Assembly (NCBI GenBank): GCA_000442125.1 | Contig: KE546980.1 | Coordinates: 1,054,001 to 1,118,000, forward strand | DNA length: 64,000 nucleotides | Direction: 5' to 3' | Source of the DNA: Opeltia flavorubescens | Taxonomy: Eukaryota > Ascomycota > Lecanoromycetes > Teloschistales > Teloschistaceae | Part shown: one piece after another, positions 1-12,250 of the stretch | Layout of the letters: the number at the start of each line of letters is the position of its first letter | How positions within the stretch are numbered: the first letter of the stretch is position 1 | Translations under genes and position numbers: made by a program | Notes under the pieces: model-generated | Database searches by the model: none | Seen by the model: only the letters and a program-made list of their open reading frames with translations | What the model was told of the DNA's origin: nothing

Positions 1-426
1 TTCCATGTTAATCCGATACCACGACTACGAACATCAAGAGGCGATCAATCAGAAAAGGGGTTAGAACGAAAGGGCGAAAATTTAACTTGGTTTGTAGCCA
101 GATAAAACTTGAACGAACATCACATCCAAAGGTCGCGTCTTGACTGGACGGCTCCCATTTCCGATCCTGACTTGGATCCGAGCGCTGATTGGATAATCTG
201 GGTATCTATGAAGCCACAGCTAATTAAGTAATACCTGTTGCATCTATCCTTGCCTTCTCTCCACCTTCCCTTCCTTACACATGTCGCGCAATCATCTACC
301 TGTATATTCAATTTCAATACCACCAACGCCAAATTATCGAGCAACAAGATCTTTACCCTTCATTTCTCCTGGGATATATGAGCATGAGTGCAGTCTCTCC
401 GGAATTACTCCATTCATAAACCCCTT
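1..426. other. 3' flank, no gene seen
   Basis: This stretch lies downstream of the minus-strand SAM/HMG/Zn2Cys6 gene and probably holds its 3' UTR. A 75-codon minus-strand frame at 120-347 has no recognisable motif, and I do not call it. Confidence 0.4.
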
Positions 427-3400
427 TCAACAGTGAGCATGATGTCGAGGGGCCCCTTCCATTTCGGTATCAGTCGGGAACAAGCTTCCCTGGGTCATTT
501 GAAACTGGTCCCAAGCGTCGAAATTTAAATCACCAAAGTGATCATAGTCGAATCCTAGATCACCGAAGCCTGGCTGGAAGTCTTGCCCCTCGATCCCCAT
601 CATCAAGCCCGGCTGGTGATAATGGTCCCCTGTGGTGGCCGGTCCCCCAGCTGCGAGCGTGTTGGTGTCCTCCTCTCTCTCTTCTCCGGCAATGCGGACG
701 TTCCCGAGGTCGCCACCGAATCTTTGTGTAGCACGGACTAGAAGCCGCGAGAGGGTGATCCAGGAGGCGTGCGCGGGGGTGCTGGATGTGCCCATGGCGT
801 GAAGCCAGTTGATTGCTTTCTTGGCATCAGTCAAGACATTAGGGCCTTTGACAGGCGCATTCTCTGACAAAAGCGTGACCTCTTGGATAAGGACCGCCGC
901 AGCGCGCTTGAGGTGGTGGAAGCCCATCCACCATAAAGGACCTTGATAAATTGTTGCCGGATCCGGTTCATCAGGTACCAATGCAAGGATGCCCATGGCC
1001 GAAGCAACGCACTGACCTGCCGAGTCGATGTTGAAGGAGTCGGAATTGCTCGATTGGTCGGCGATACGGTCATCGATGCGACAGTGACAAGGCCGGTTGA
1101 TGATAACCCGGGTGCTATGGAAAAGCATGCCGACAGCGGCACGAACAGGATCTACCTCAGACATGGTATGGGTAGGCTCGAAGTCGAAGCGCTCAGGAAG
1201 GTTGTCATTCCATTCGTCGAGCTTCCGATTGAGTCCTCGCATGGCCAACTGAACATCTGACCACTCAGAATGTCTTATGTGGGAGCTGTACAATTTCGAC
1301 ACTGCCGAATTGGCTATGGAGCTTAGTTCTACGTGACGGAGGAAGAAGTTTGGATCTCCTTTGACAGCTGGGGCCGACATGTGTGACCATGTTTGTCCAG
1401 CTGGAATGCCAGATTTGTCCCGTTGCCTTGAACTCCACGTCTCGTCACTGTCGTTATAAGTCGACTCCATTCGATGCTTATCTGGGTCGATCTTGCCGTC
1501 GGAGGGCGGAACAACGCTACAATCTATATCGCGGATCATGGAAGGACGGCCAGTGATAGTTGTTATCGTTCGTTCAAGCGACAGGACAGAATACCAAATG
1601 CTCAACCGAAGATCCCGCTGGCTATCGGCCATGTTCGGTGTTTTGTTTAGAAGGTGCATGCCTAATGCCTGTGCGCAACGAAGGGCAAGGCCGGCAACAT
1701 TCCAAGCTCTAGAACCCATCGTCAGGGCAAGAAACACTTAAGAAAAACCATGAAAACTTCGCTGAGGAGCTTGAAAGAGCAGCGTACTTACTTATTTACC
1801 TCGTACATCATAAGATAGTATAAAGCACCTAACCCGCACAACTGAACCTGCTCATACCTCGTAACTTGGAGGACATGAGCGTCGAGAACTGTGGCCTTCG
1901 CCTTCGCAAAGTTCAAGAGATGGTTTCTTTCATCTTGGGCCCACGGATCCTCGGTGGCATATGCATGAGAGGCCCCAATGGCAAGGACAAGGTGTAGTAT
2001 TGGCACGAATGCTGTTTCCGACACTCTGCTCGCCCTTGAAGGGGCGAAGAAGTCCTCGTAGCTTTCGAGGAATTCTACACGGCTGATGATGGGAAATGAT
2101 GGGTGCACGGTCGTGAAATATGCAACGACAAAGGAGTCCGCTCTGGCTTTCGATGGGAGCTCGTATGGCTCACAATGATCCCCAAAAGTTGGTGCACCAA
2201 GGGTATTGTTGTATGACCCAAGGGCAGCGCTAGGCTGCTTGCTATTAAAAATTTGAGAGTTCGGAACCGGAGCGTTTGAAGAGTGATCTTTGTCCCGAGG
2301 GTTATCTCTGTCGGATATATTCAGGCTATCCTGGAGACGATCAACCCAGTTGTCTGTAGCAGTCTGGCCAAGGAATGCATCAATTCGCCCGTCGCCTGTC
2401 TCAGCCTTGAAGGAATCTTCGTTGATGTTATCGGTTGAACCCATGGATCCCACATTGGAGATGTCCGATTCTCCAGCGCAAGACCCGTCGCTCTGGCTTG
2501 TTTGACTTCGGGACAACTTTCCTGGCTTCGAGGTCTGAGGGGACTAGAGACGCGTGAGCATAGAGCATAGCTCATTGAGTTGAGTACATTACTAATGATA
2601 ACAGCGTATCGACTTCGGTCTGATTGCTGCTCCTGAGGCGGGGCTTCATCTTTCGCATAGTGTCCTCCCATGTGTTCAATTTGTCAAGCACAGCTTCGAG
2701 TAAGCTTATGACGTATTAGCGAATATGCTCATACCCCCAAATTTCAGGTTTACCGTTTTTCCTGATCGCGAATCCCACCTTCATATACACATTCGGTGTT
2801 TGTTCTCTGACACCTTTCACATGTTGGGATAGCTCCATCACACTTGACCTTCTTCTTCCTACATGATTCGCATGCATGACTGAATACTTGCGCAGATTTA
2901 CCTCGTGTTGGCAGTGCTGCGGTGGAACAATGATCCCTGGGATTAGACCCTTGCTTTTCTTTTCGACCTGACACAGGTGAAGGGTTTGACTTTGTATCGG
3001 TTTGACTTGCGGCTGGATTTGGGGTGACATATCTTGGAACGGACTGAGACTGTGCATCTGGTGGTGACAGATGTTCCAACTTTGGATGTGGTGCGGCATC
3101 ATCTATACAACTCGCTGAAGTACTCGACGGGGCCATCCTTCTCTTTGATGGCTGGGGCGCATGAAATCTGGCAAGGTAGGCTTGGTAATCCCGGTAGTCA
3201 TCAGTGCTCTGATATCGCATTCGATCATATTTGTACTTCTCCCATGGCCCAGCAGCCTTTTGTCTCCACTGACTCCTGTCTATCTCTGACATTTTATCCC
3301 ATCTGTCTCCTGCAATCTTAGATTTCTCGACGAATGATAGAGGCTGATCCTTTAATTCCTCGCGTAGGGCATTCGAGAAGAGAACATAAGCTGTAGGAGG

Positions 3401-3739
3401 ACGCTGAGGGGCGTTAGGATCTGGCTTCGGATGGCGAGTGTACCGTCGCTTTCGGCCAGTTCCAGTTCCTTGTGACGCATCTGCCTTAGGCATCGATTTG
3501 CTCAAGAGCCTAGATGGCTGGTCCTCTAACACAACACCGAAGCTCAAAGAGTATGCGATTTGCTGCTGCAGACGTCTCCGATGGCCTCGCTGGACACCCA
3601 AGCTATCTAGGTCGTCCTCGGTGATATCCAAAATGGTCTCCCAAGATTCGAATCCCGCTTCCATAAAGCTCGGGTAGTATTGGCCCATGCCGAACGAGGT
3701 CAAGCGAGCCTCGAGGTCTGACATTGTACCCAAGCGCAA
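427..3739 (-). CDS. SAM + HMG-box + Zn2Cys6 + fungal_trans transcription factor
   Basis: Predicted nuclear transcription factor of about 1040 residues in four exons: 3739-2754, 2704-2593, 2534-1792 and 1708-427. All phases agree, and the third intron has a canonical GTAAGT donor and TCTAG acceptor. Domains in order: a SAM domain (about 7-68), an HMG box (about 107-178, beginning PDPNAPQRPPTAY), a zinc cluster with Cys at about 290, 293, 300, 307, 310 and 317 (C-x2-C-x6-C-x6-C-x2-C-x6-C), a short helical linker encoded by exon 2, and a fungal-specific transcription-factor domain across exons 3-4 (the AWNVAGLALRCAQALG core is made by the last splice). The N-terminus of exon 1 could be the first Met or the one five codons later (3724). 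One polypeptide therefore carries two different DNA-binding domains and an oligomerisation domain. Its target genes are unknown. Confidence 0.88.
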
Positions 3740-4824
3740 TTGGACCAGGCTGTATTAGGTTGTTTGATGAAGGTTTGATGCGATCAACAGTATTAGCGCA
3801 GTGGTAAGTCAACCCACTCGAGGGTGAGATTCACGAGCGGGCGACAACGTATATCTTGAAGAAGTCTTGATTACAGCTGCACTAGTTTTATGGGGTGCTG
3901 ACGGCTACTCCCATCGAGCTGGGACGATTGCGAAGGTTATCCTTACGGTGGTGGCTCGAAAAGAAGCGTAAGTTTGCGGCTCGAATCAAAAGATTGGAAA
4001 GAATGCAAGAGATCAGTGTCAATAGATGGCTAAATCACGAAAGGTTTGACGGAGAATTTCTAGGTTGGTACTGTATTGCTGTCTTGCTAAGCATCTTATT
4101 TTGGAACTGTCAAGATTCGATTCTGTATTCCTTGTCTCTGCATGATCGTCTAAAAAGGTTTGGGCCCCATTTGGACCCTGACGATGATGCTAGTACCCCG
4201 GGCTGCGATCCCCCGCTTCCGACAAGGTCGATCTACTATGCAGGGTCGAGGATAAGTCCTGTACGTGCAGTCGAATACAACAACTCTGTACTTAAGATGC
4301 GCGGTTGGCCTAAGGATACCAAAGATTGCTGCTATCAAAGCACGAATTCACCACTGCGACGGATCCCACATATCCCCCAGCCCTTAGCTCATTCGATCCT
4401 TAGTAATCCCTGCTCATGTTTCTTCTATCCCAACGTATTATTCCAGATGCAAGTTGTCGTGATAACATACGACACAAATTTCAATTGTACGTGAGTACTG
4501 AGTGTCTTAAATTGTGTATGTGTTTATTACGATGACAGCGCTGCTGGTGGAGGTTTGACCCCCCTGCAGGTCGAGACCGGGGATATTGTAGAAGTAATTC
4601 CCTTTTGGTTATGCATGACATTCGTTCCGCTGATCGACGTTGACTCTATTGCAGATTATTAAGGGTCCAACGTGCAGCAGCCGTTGGATATGCCTGCATG
4701 CTGTTTCAGGCATCATCGATCAGTCTTTCCAACGCCGGCGAACTTCCACTCAGATGTCAAATTCTAGACCAAAATAATTGTGGACTAGATTGGGTTTTGC
4801 GTATTGACAATTAGAAAAGATATA
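3740..4824. other. Intergenic, promoter of the SAM/HMG gene
   Basis: About 1.1 kb between the start of the SAM/HMG factor and the stop of the next minus-strand gene. A 199-codon plus-strand frame at 3895-4494 has irregular composition and no domain, so I leave it out. Confidence 0.4.
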
Positions 4825-6078
4825 TCATCTGTAGAAGAATGAGTCCGCGGCCCCCTCATGCGGACTTGCCATGTCCTCGCCACCGAATAGCCGGCCAGGA
4901 TTTGACTGACTGGTATGGTTCATGTTCGAATAGGAGAATCGATTTGCATCAGCTGTCGAACAGTTTGAGTACGGTTGAATGAAAGGCCCCAGCATCGGTT
5001 CTACCATAGCAACCGGTTCGAAACAGCTTCGGTTGGGCAACCCACCGTTAGTGAAATCTGTCGCAAGTGGACCGCTTGCTTTAAAAGATTGCAAGTTTTC
5101 TGCACTGAAGAATTGATAGAAAGGACTCGCAGTCAACGGACAGTGCGCTCCATTACCTGTCACGGGTAATCCCATTGTAAGATCCTTAACGTCCTCCCAG
5201 GCCTGGGGAATCCCGTTGTTGTTATTGTTGGCGACGCTTGGCCACAAGTACTGCCGTTCTTGAGGCGACATAGGATCAGAGGCTGCATCGGGCTCGGTAA
5301 GCTGGGACTCGACATCACCTATTTCAGGTTCAACTTCATCCCATGGATCGTCAGGCTCAAGTACGCCTAGTCTTTGTAATATCTGGTGGACCAGAGGCTG
5401 GCTGTTCTTGTTGGTTTCCAATGGCTCTGCCGACAGTCGCTCGTCGTTCTGATTCATTTGATGAAGACCCTGGACCCCAGCGATCAGCTGCGCCTGCTGT
5501 CGCTCCAGCATTTGGACGTATCTGAAATGGTCAGAGTAGTCGAGGTACAGTTGTGATATCCACTCTTACCCTTTCCGGTAGACAATCTTCTCGGAATGTT
5601 GATGTTTGGGATATGCGCAAATGGCATCATCAGACTTACACCGAGCACAAGGGGTATGACCGTTACACTGTATATTGTCAGCAAAGTGGCACGCAGTAAT
5701 ATGGTTGCTGCCGACCTTGCACTTCTTCAGCCGGCACCGCTGGCAGGCTCTGGTAACCCTCTGGCGAGTTCTTGCGCCAGAAGAAGACTCCCCCTCTGAA
5801 GGGTTAGTATGAACCATACTGGAATCGAAATGTTTTGTGGAGCAGTGACTATCTCCTTGAGCAAGTTGATCGAATATCGTGTTCTTTGGTGCTGTTGGCC
5901 TTGTTGCCACTTCGTTGACCTTTGTTGTAACACAGCATTGAAAAAGCACGTTCCGGGACAGCGGGCAGCGATCATATCGGCAAGCGCGATCGATTTCCAG
6001 GACATCCAAAACTGCCGGCATGATGGACGCCTGCCGGGGCGTTCTCCGCTGGCTGTTCAGGGTTTTCAGGGTCTCCAA
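4825..6078 (-). CDS. Small Zn2Cys6 transcription factor without a fungal_trans domain
   Basis: Predicted 385-residue regulator. Exons are 6078-5716, 5667-5570 and 5521-4825. The zinc cluster is assembled across the first intron: CQRC-RLKKCK from exon 1 is joined to CNGHTPCARC from exon 2, giving C-x2-C-x6-C-x5-C-x2-C-x6-C with one extra Cys inside the basic loop. A basic linker and a short coiled coil rich in Gln and Leu (starting VQMLERQQAQL) follow, as in Gal4-type dimerisers. The remaining C-terminus is acidic and Asn/Ser-rich, which suits activation, and I see no middle homology domain. The intron at 5668-5715 is 48 nt, stop-free, in frame, and has a weak GTCGGC donor, so the unspliced frame is also open. 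The start at 6078 is the first Met of the open frame and is uncertain. It is divergent from the Zn2Cys6 gene at 7010. Confidence 0.75.
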
Positions 6079-7009
6079 GAGCCTTGTCTAGATTCTCAAG
6101 TGGGGCGGTTGCCAGGTTGGGGCGATAAGGGTCCAATTCATGTTTCATGTCTTTTACGACGCCTCCACGTTGATATTCATCCCATTTCTCCAAGTTTTTC
6201 TCTGTCGTCGCTCACACGAAAGCATTCACGACAACTTTTGAACCTTTTCCAAATCCAATGCATCGCCAAATTTTCATTCCAAGAACTTGGGACACTCTGG
6301 ATTATCTCTCCTGCACAAAGGCCTTACCTTACTTCTCACGGCAGCATGAGTAAGAGGAGAATCCTACGATGTCCCAACGTTCTGACCAAATTCTACTGTC
6401 AGAGTTTCCTCTGGTTGGGTCCTAACTCTACGCGAGTTATACATCCCTGGATTTCATATGCGCCTAGCTTCCGTTGGCGAAAAGGGAAATCGCACTTAGC
6501 CGATGGGAAGATTTGTTCCGTACGCAGCCTAAAGCACATATCTTACCGGCTTGTATTATTTGTCACGTGACTCTGACCTTGATGGCGTTTTCAAGCTCTG
6601 ATAGGGCTGACCACCTTTCCGCATCCTCGGAATGCGATTTCGATCGGAGACACGTCCGATCTTGATATGAGTATTCCGTAGGTGGAGTTGTCCCCGTTGA
6701 TCAGAACGTTCTACAGCTGTCCTTCGCAAGTAATGTGACCCGTCCTGACGTCAATTGTTCGTTGAACACGATGGATCTTTGAGAATACAAGTATAGTTAT
6801 AATTCCATTTGTTTGAAGTTCGTATATTGGTAAAATCGGCCTTTTTTCTACTATAGAGGATATAACCCAGCGCCAGAAGTCGAACCTTTACGCACGCGAA
6901 CTCAACGCTTGGCTAAAGATATACAGCTCCAAATACAAACCTAAAACGAGGTTACTGGCTGGCAAGATATATGAGAAGCTTGCAGTAACTGCAATACAAT
7001 CAAGTTACC
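6079..7009. promoter_or_regulatory. Shared promoter between two divergent Zn2Cys6 genes
   Basis: About 930 bases between the start codons of two divergently oriented zinc-cluster regulators. It contains the inverted repeat listed separately at 6642-6661. The reading frames inside it look like noise. Confidence 0.55.
6642..6661. promoter_or_regulatory. Perfect 7-bp inverted repeat with CGG-N8-CCG
   Basis: GATCGGA and TCCGATC are separated by GACACG. The half-sites contain CGG and CCG in inverted orientation, the form bound by Zn2Cys6 homodimers of the Gal4 type. It lies about 350 bases from one zinc-cluster gene start and 560 from the other, so autoregulation or cross-regulation is possible. 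That role is inferred. Confidence 0.45.
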
Positions 7010-9260
7010 ATGCCCGAGGATATTTCGCTTGCGCAAACATCCAACTCCTCGACCACCGCCTCCACTGATGGCGCCAGTTCAACGAGTCCTCAACTATATT
7101 CTGCCAGCATTGATACTTCTGAAGATAACCCCTCGAAGCCTACAAGGCGAAGAACCTATGGTTCTGTCACTTTTAACGCATGCACCAACTGTAAGAAAGC
7201 TCGGTCTAAGGTAAGCATCCCGCCACTGTTCCTTCTATGAGTGAAGCTAAAATATGTCTTGAAATAGTGCGACGGACTTAAGCCAGCTTGTCAGAGATGC
7301 ATCAATCGCCAAAATCCAAAGGCTTGTCATTACGAGATGAACACTAAAGCAGCCAAACACCAGATGATGAGTGAGATTAAGCGCTTGCAGATGGAAAACA
7401 AGGATTTGGTACAACGTCATCGTGCGCTGGATATGAAGAATGAGTTGCTGGAGAGCGTCGTCCGGGCCTTGGAGAACGAAGACCAGACCGACGAAATAAT
7501 TCACCACCTGAAACGTGGCAAAAGTCTTCGGTCCATCGCGGAGCAGCTCCGCCGGCCAGCAACCGCAGATCTCAGGAATATCTCACCGGAATCGGAGCAA
7601 CAGCTTAACAAAGCCATTCACCAATATCGACAGCAATTGGTTGAAAGCGAAGACCCATGCTTCTGGACTAACGTAACCAATGATCCTGTATTGGTAGAGC
7701 ATTTGGTGACGCTATATCTCACATGGATTCATCCCTTGCACGTACTCTTAGACGAGGAGGAGTTCATTTCGAGTTTCCGCAGATGCGAAGATGTATATTG
7801 TTCGTCATCATTGGTAAATGCAATTTGTGCCATGGCTTGCCATGTGCTTCGGAGCGAATGGCGTGGGGATGATGGCGCTCACAGTGGTATCGAACACCTT
7901 CAAGCTAAATTCATGGATGAGGTTGAGCATCTTCAGAGACATGCCGATACCCCGAAACTAGTTGCTATTCAGACATGGGCGATTGTAAGTGAATGTAATG
8001 CCTAGCAAGTCCCGACATTGCTGACGGCATTACCTTCAGATGTCCTTAGTTGAGCTCGGCCGAGGCAATGGATTGATGGCTTCTGCTCATCTACGACAAG
8101 CAACAGAACTCCTGATGGCGAGGAGCGAGAACGAACAAGCGGACACATCGGCTGAAGTGGCCTCGTGGGGTGTGCTGACCCTGGCAACGTAGGTCAAGAC
8201 GGCATAAGAATAAAGGATTCAAGATTGAAATTTGATAGCACTTGGTCCGGACTGGTGTATCAGAAGCCTAATACGCCCGTCTCTTCCCATACAATTGTCT
8301 TCAAAGATGTGCCCATAGAAAGGGCAAAGCCTTTATCGCAAAGCCCTCAGCAGCATTCGCAGTCGGACAGCAACGCTACCCGCCCCGACCATACTCTGGT
8401 CGTTGCTTTCGAGCAAGCAAAGCTTTACCAGATCGTTCACCAACTCCTGCTCTCCTATTGTGGGAGCCGAGGTAAGGTCTACGGATCCCACATGGATGAG
8501 ATGTACGAAAAACTCACGAGCTGGAAAAGAGATATGCTTACCGAGACGCTTGAGGTCGAAGCATCGCATCCCCTTCTATTTCTCCAGTGAGTACAATCTT
8601 CCCGGAACTGATCACCGCGGGGCAGCTACTTAAATTTGACGTAGCATTCAATACCATGTAACAGTTATTCAGACCTTGCAACCGATGATCTACACAGAGA
8701 AAATTGACAAAAAGTCCGAAGATTATCTCACCCATACCATTCTCCACCACGCACAGATCGCGTTCAAGATTCTTGTACGATACTGTGAAAGATTTGAGCC
8801 TTATCATCAGTCTCCGATTCAGCTATTTTGTCTTGTTCATATCTGCGACGCGCTGGTCAGGTACAATTCAAACGACGGTGCAACATCCGAGGTCATTGAG
8901 TTTGCCCTACAAACTCTCGAAGAGGCTTCGATTGGGTATCCCATGGCTAAGATATTACGAGATTCATTCCGACAAGTCGTGTTTGAGCGTCACCTTGATC
9001 TACCTGACAAGATTGCGCAAGAACTTGACCAGGAATCTCCTTACCTCCCGCACGACATCCAAAATGCTTTCACCAGATCTACGTACCGACAACCTATTAC
9101 TCAGCTTCTTCTGGTGCTGGATGATTCGCTGGGGCGCGATTTTGTTTCGCTGCTCCAAGAACGGCACGAGCCTAACTCAGATGCGATGCAGCTCGACGAT
9201 GAAAGTAAGTTAGAGTCGATGCAGATCAAAGCAGTGCTTAATCACGAAGATACCAACTGA
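7010..9260 (+). CDS. Zn2Cys6 fungal-specific transcription factor
   Basis: Predicted 676-residue nuclear regulator in five exons: 7010-7210, 7268-7984, 8040-8188, 8239-8586 and 8645-9260, all in phase. The zinc cluster (Cys 58, 61, 68, 75, 78, 87) is split by intron 1 directly before the third Cys. A leucine-rich coiled coil follows (about 97-130), then the middle homology region beginning near LYLTWIHPLHVLLDEEEF, a layout common in regulators annotated as nirA-like. I would not assign a pathway. The C-terminal end is acidic and Gln-rich. The start at 7010 is the first ATG in frame and precedes a Ser/Thr-rich leader. It is divergent from the zinc-cluster gene at 4825-6078, which has an intron at the same position of its cluster. 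Confidence 0.88.
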
Positions 9261-9627
9261 ACAATCAATAATGAAGGGTCTATGAACTTGGATAAGAAGA
9301 TCTCATGCATTAAGAGGTGTTAAGGTGATACATGGATTGAAAGCTCAAGTGGAACAAAGGAAAGAATAAATAGAGTTCTTTAATCCGCCATATTCTGATG
9401 TGCATATGCACAGGCAGGCGGACTATGAAAGATGATACTATTACCAATCATTGCAATCCAAAGGATCGACACGTGCTTTTGGTGAACCCTCAAGTGCATA
9501 TGCTCACACCACCCAAATAAGGACATGGCCTCCATGCCTGATTACATAATCTTTTTGCACTGAAGAAGACTAAAGCAGACTTGACTCGTACATATCTACC
9601 CAAAATGTGTCTTTGTCTTTCACCTTC
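9261..9627. other. Short intergenic region
   Basis: It contains the 3' end of the zinc-cluster gene and the promoter of the Oms1-like gene. I see nothing else in it. Confidence 0.4.
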
Positions 9628-10909
9628 ATGCTGCATAGGACCACTGTGTCTGAAGTACGTATGGCCTGAAACATAATACTGTAGTCCTTGATGACTCGAA
9701 TTCGACCTGCATCCAATTCAGTTCATCCATACAGGTAATGTCACCCTGTTCATTGATCGGCAGACCTCATTTTCCTGTCACACCTCTGCAGGCAGCAGAA
9801 GATCAAATCTGAGCTTCTGATATAGGCCGATACCGTCGCAGAAAACCACGCCTCACCCTTCCTTGCCAAATCCATCAGCAACAAGTAGCGGTCGCAGAGC
9901 TCCTCGACCCGTGCTCATCGGTGTATTTCTAGCGGGCGTTGTCACCGCTTACGGCTTCTATGTCTACAGATCATACTCCCTCCCCGAAGGCGTCGACCTT
10001 TCAAATACCGACGTTTCTTATCGTTACAATGCGACCGCAAGCACATTCGACAAAGATGTGGACTTCACGGAACGATATTCCGGAATCACCAAGCTGAGGA
10101 GGGAAATGGTACAGCAGGCGCGTGGAAATGTCCTTGAAGCGGCTGTGGGCACAGGGCGTAACAGCGAATTCTACGATCTTGACGGCATAAAGAGCTTGAC
10201 CATGTTGGATCAGAGTCCAGAGATGATCGAGGTTGCAAGGGCCAAATGGCGGGAGACACATCAAGAAGACGGCACTTGTAGGCTCATCACTTCGTCGGCC
10301 TTAGACCCGTTACCTGCGGTGCCGAGATCGGATGACAAGATGAGAAACGAGGGATACGACACGATTATCGCTACGATGTCCTTATGCTCAACACCCTTGC
10401 CTTCACTTTTCCTCCGCAATTTGGCGACCGGCCTGTCCTATAACGAGACATCACCTACAAATTCAGTGTCAGTGGCTTCTGGTGACCGTGACGACCACGT
10501 GCCTGGCCGAATATTTCTTCTCGAACATGGCCAGTCATACTACTCATGGATCAACAAAATCTTAGATCGAACGGCACCAGCCCACGCCTTGAAACATGGT
10601 TGCTGGTGGAATCGGAACATTGGCCAGATTGCCAAGAATAGTGGACTGGAGATCATCAACATCCGTCGAAAGCACTTGGGGACAACATGGTGGCTTGAGC
10701 TAGGGTTGCCCGAGACAGCCAAAGGGAGAGGAAGGCAGCAATGGCTTGAAGACACGCGGCAGGAAATTGCAAAGAGGCGTATCGATTGGGAGAGAAATCA
10801 GGGGCAAACGGAAAAAGAGCTGAAGGAGCGTGATGAGGCGCGACGGCAGGAGGAAGATTTGGAGAAATGGAGGAGGAAACAACGGGATCAGATGAAAGAA
10901 AAGCCATGA
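9628..10909 (+). CDS. OMS1: Mitochondrial class I SAM-dependent methyltransferase, Oms1-like
   Basis: Predicted 364-residue inner-membrane methyltransferase of the Oms1 family, which in yeast is linked to respiratory assembly as a suppressor of oxa1 defects. The body has one transmembrane segment (PVLIGVFLAGVVTAYGF), a linker, and a methyltransferase fold with SAM motif I at NVLEAAVGTGRN and the acidic MLDQSPEMIEVA motif. The C-terminus is strongly charged. The open frame has no ATG before the transmembrane segment, so I propose a first exon at 9628-9654 (MLHRTTVSE), a 187-nt intron, and the main exon from 9842. This joins in phase and gives a mitochondrial-type leader. The body is secure; the first exon is inferred. 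Confidence 0.8.
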
Positions 10910-12250
10910 AGTTTTATAACCAAACGAATGGGCATCTTAGTCATGAGGCAACGATCGAATCTATTCTGCGACTCGCAAGTGAACATCGAACCCGGTAGCC
11001 AACTGTCAAAATATGGGTTGGAGCATTGATGTCTGGCTTGCTTTTCGTACCACGGTACTCCCAGCTGTGAAGGTGATCTGAGGCAGGGATAGCTATGGAT
11101 CTAAGCAAGCTGCCCCGCAGATCTTGCCGAACCAGCCATCAGCAGGAGCGTTCCGAGTTTGAAATGCAGCAGGCCGCCGGACTCGTTTGGGAAAGCGTGG
11201 GATGATAGGCTGTGATTGGACAGCGGAAGTTCTTCCGGAAGAAGTACTGCTATGTTCACCGCTCATGGAGAACATTTTACGTATACTCAACCCATGGATA
11301 CCACGAATGAATTGCATCTTCATCGATGTAAACAGAACCTATGCTCCACCCAAAGTTTCGCCTTCACTGTAGCTCGGATTAGGATGGCAAATTCGGCAAG
11401 CATGGTGGCAAAGTATTCAGTCAACGATGAAGTACGAGTAAGTCACATTTCGCATGGGCCTCTTCATCCCTGCTGGCAACGCGGTCGCATGCAGGGTCTA
11501 TTTACCATTCAACCCATCCCTACTTCTGAGTCTGGCTTCTAGGTTTTTAGCCACATCAATTTGCCGGGTCGAGCGCTTCAAGCCCTCTCCAATCCTATCT
11601 CGACCTAGTCTCCTCCAAGACCTGTCCGCTCATCCCGTTGGAAACCTTGTCTGTCCCCTTTTCGAGCTGCCACCTCAAGTTTCGCTTCTGTGTCTATCCT
11701 GAGACCCGTCTCATCTGTTTTTACTCCATCCTTCCAATACTTCTCTCTTCTTTTCGCCGACCTTCATCTGAGCCCAACTTTCCCTTTCCCCCAGCTCGCG
11801 ATAACAGGAACTCTTCGCGTTGAGGGTGTCTAGCATACGTACTTACAGCCAGCCTTGCAGATACTTACGCCGTCTGCTAAGCCGAGCCCCTCGTCTAGAG
11901 TATCACTGGTTGTTGCCTGCACTCACCCCACTGGCAAACAAAGACAAAATCCGTCAGCCTTTCATTCTGCACCTTACCCGACCGAGCTCAACTCCTCGCC
12001 CCCTGGAAACCAGTCACAATCCTCTGTCTCTCTTCCTGCAGCCTACATTCCAACAACGTCTTCCCTTGCCTTTTTCAGCCAATCATTGCCCCGCGTCACA
12101 CTACGAGTCGCATTCTTGCCTCTCTCATCACGGCAGCAACAAACTGCCCACCATCATTCCCCTTACATCCCATCACCACCGCAAACAGCCTGACCGACAA
12201 AGAACTTCGACCGCCAGCTTCAATGCTTTACTGAACGATATCAATCCAGC
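10910..12250. other. Intergenic, long pyrimidine-rich leader
   Basis: About 1.3 kb. The part from about 11450 to 12250 is rich in C and T on the plus strand with few purine runs, typical of the promoter and long 5' UTR of fungal regulatory genes. Long overlapping frames here (for example 11820-12653) follow from this composition and are not called. Confidence 0.45.

Noticed and set aside
3794-3845. tRNA-like string with an A-box-like TAGCGCAGTGGT
   Set aside because: No B-box (GGTTCRANYCC) follows, and no acceptor stem can be paired. Not a tRNA.
3895-4494. 199-codon plus-strand open frame
   Set aside because: No domain, odd composition, and it lies in the promoter region of the SAM/HMG gene. 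Probably chance.
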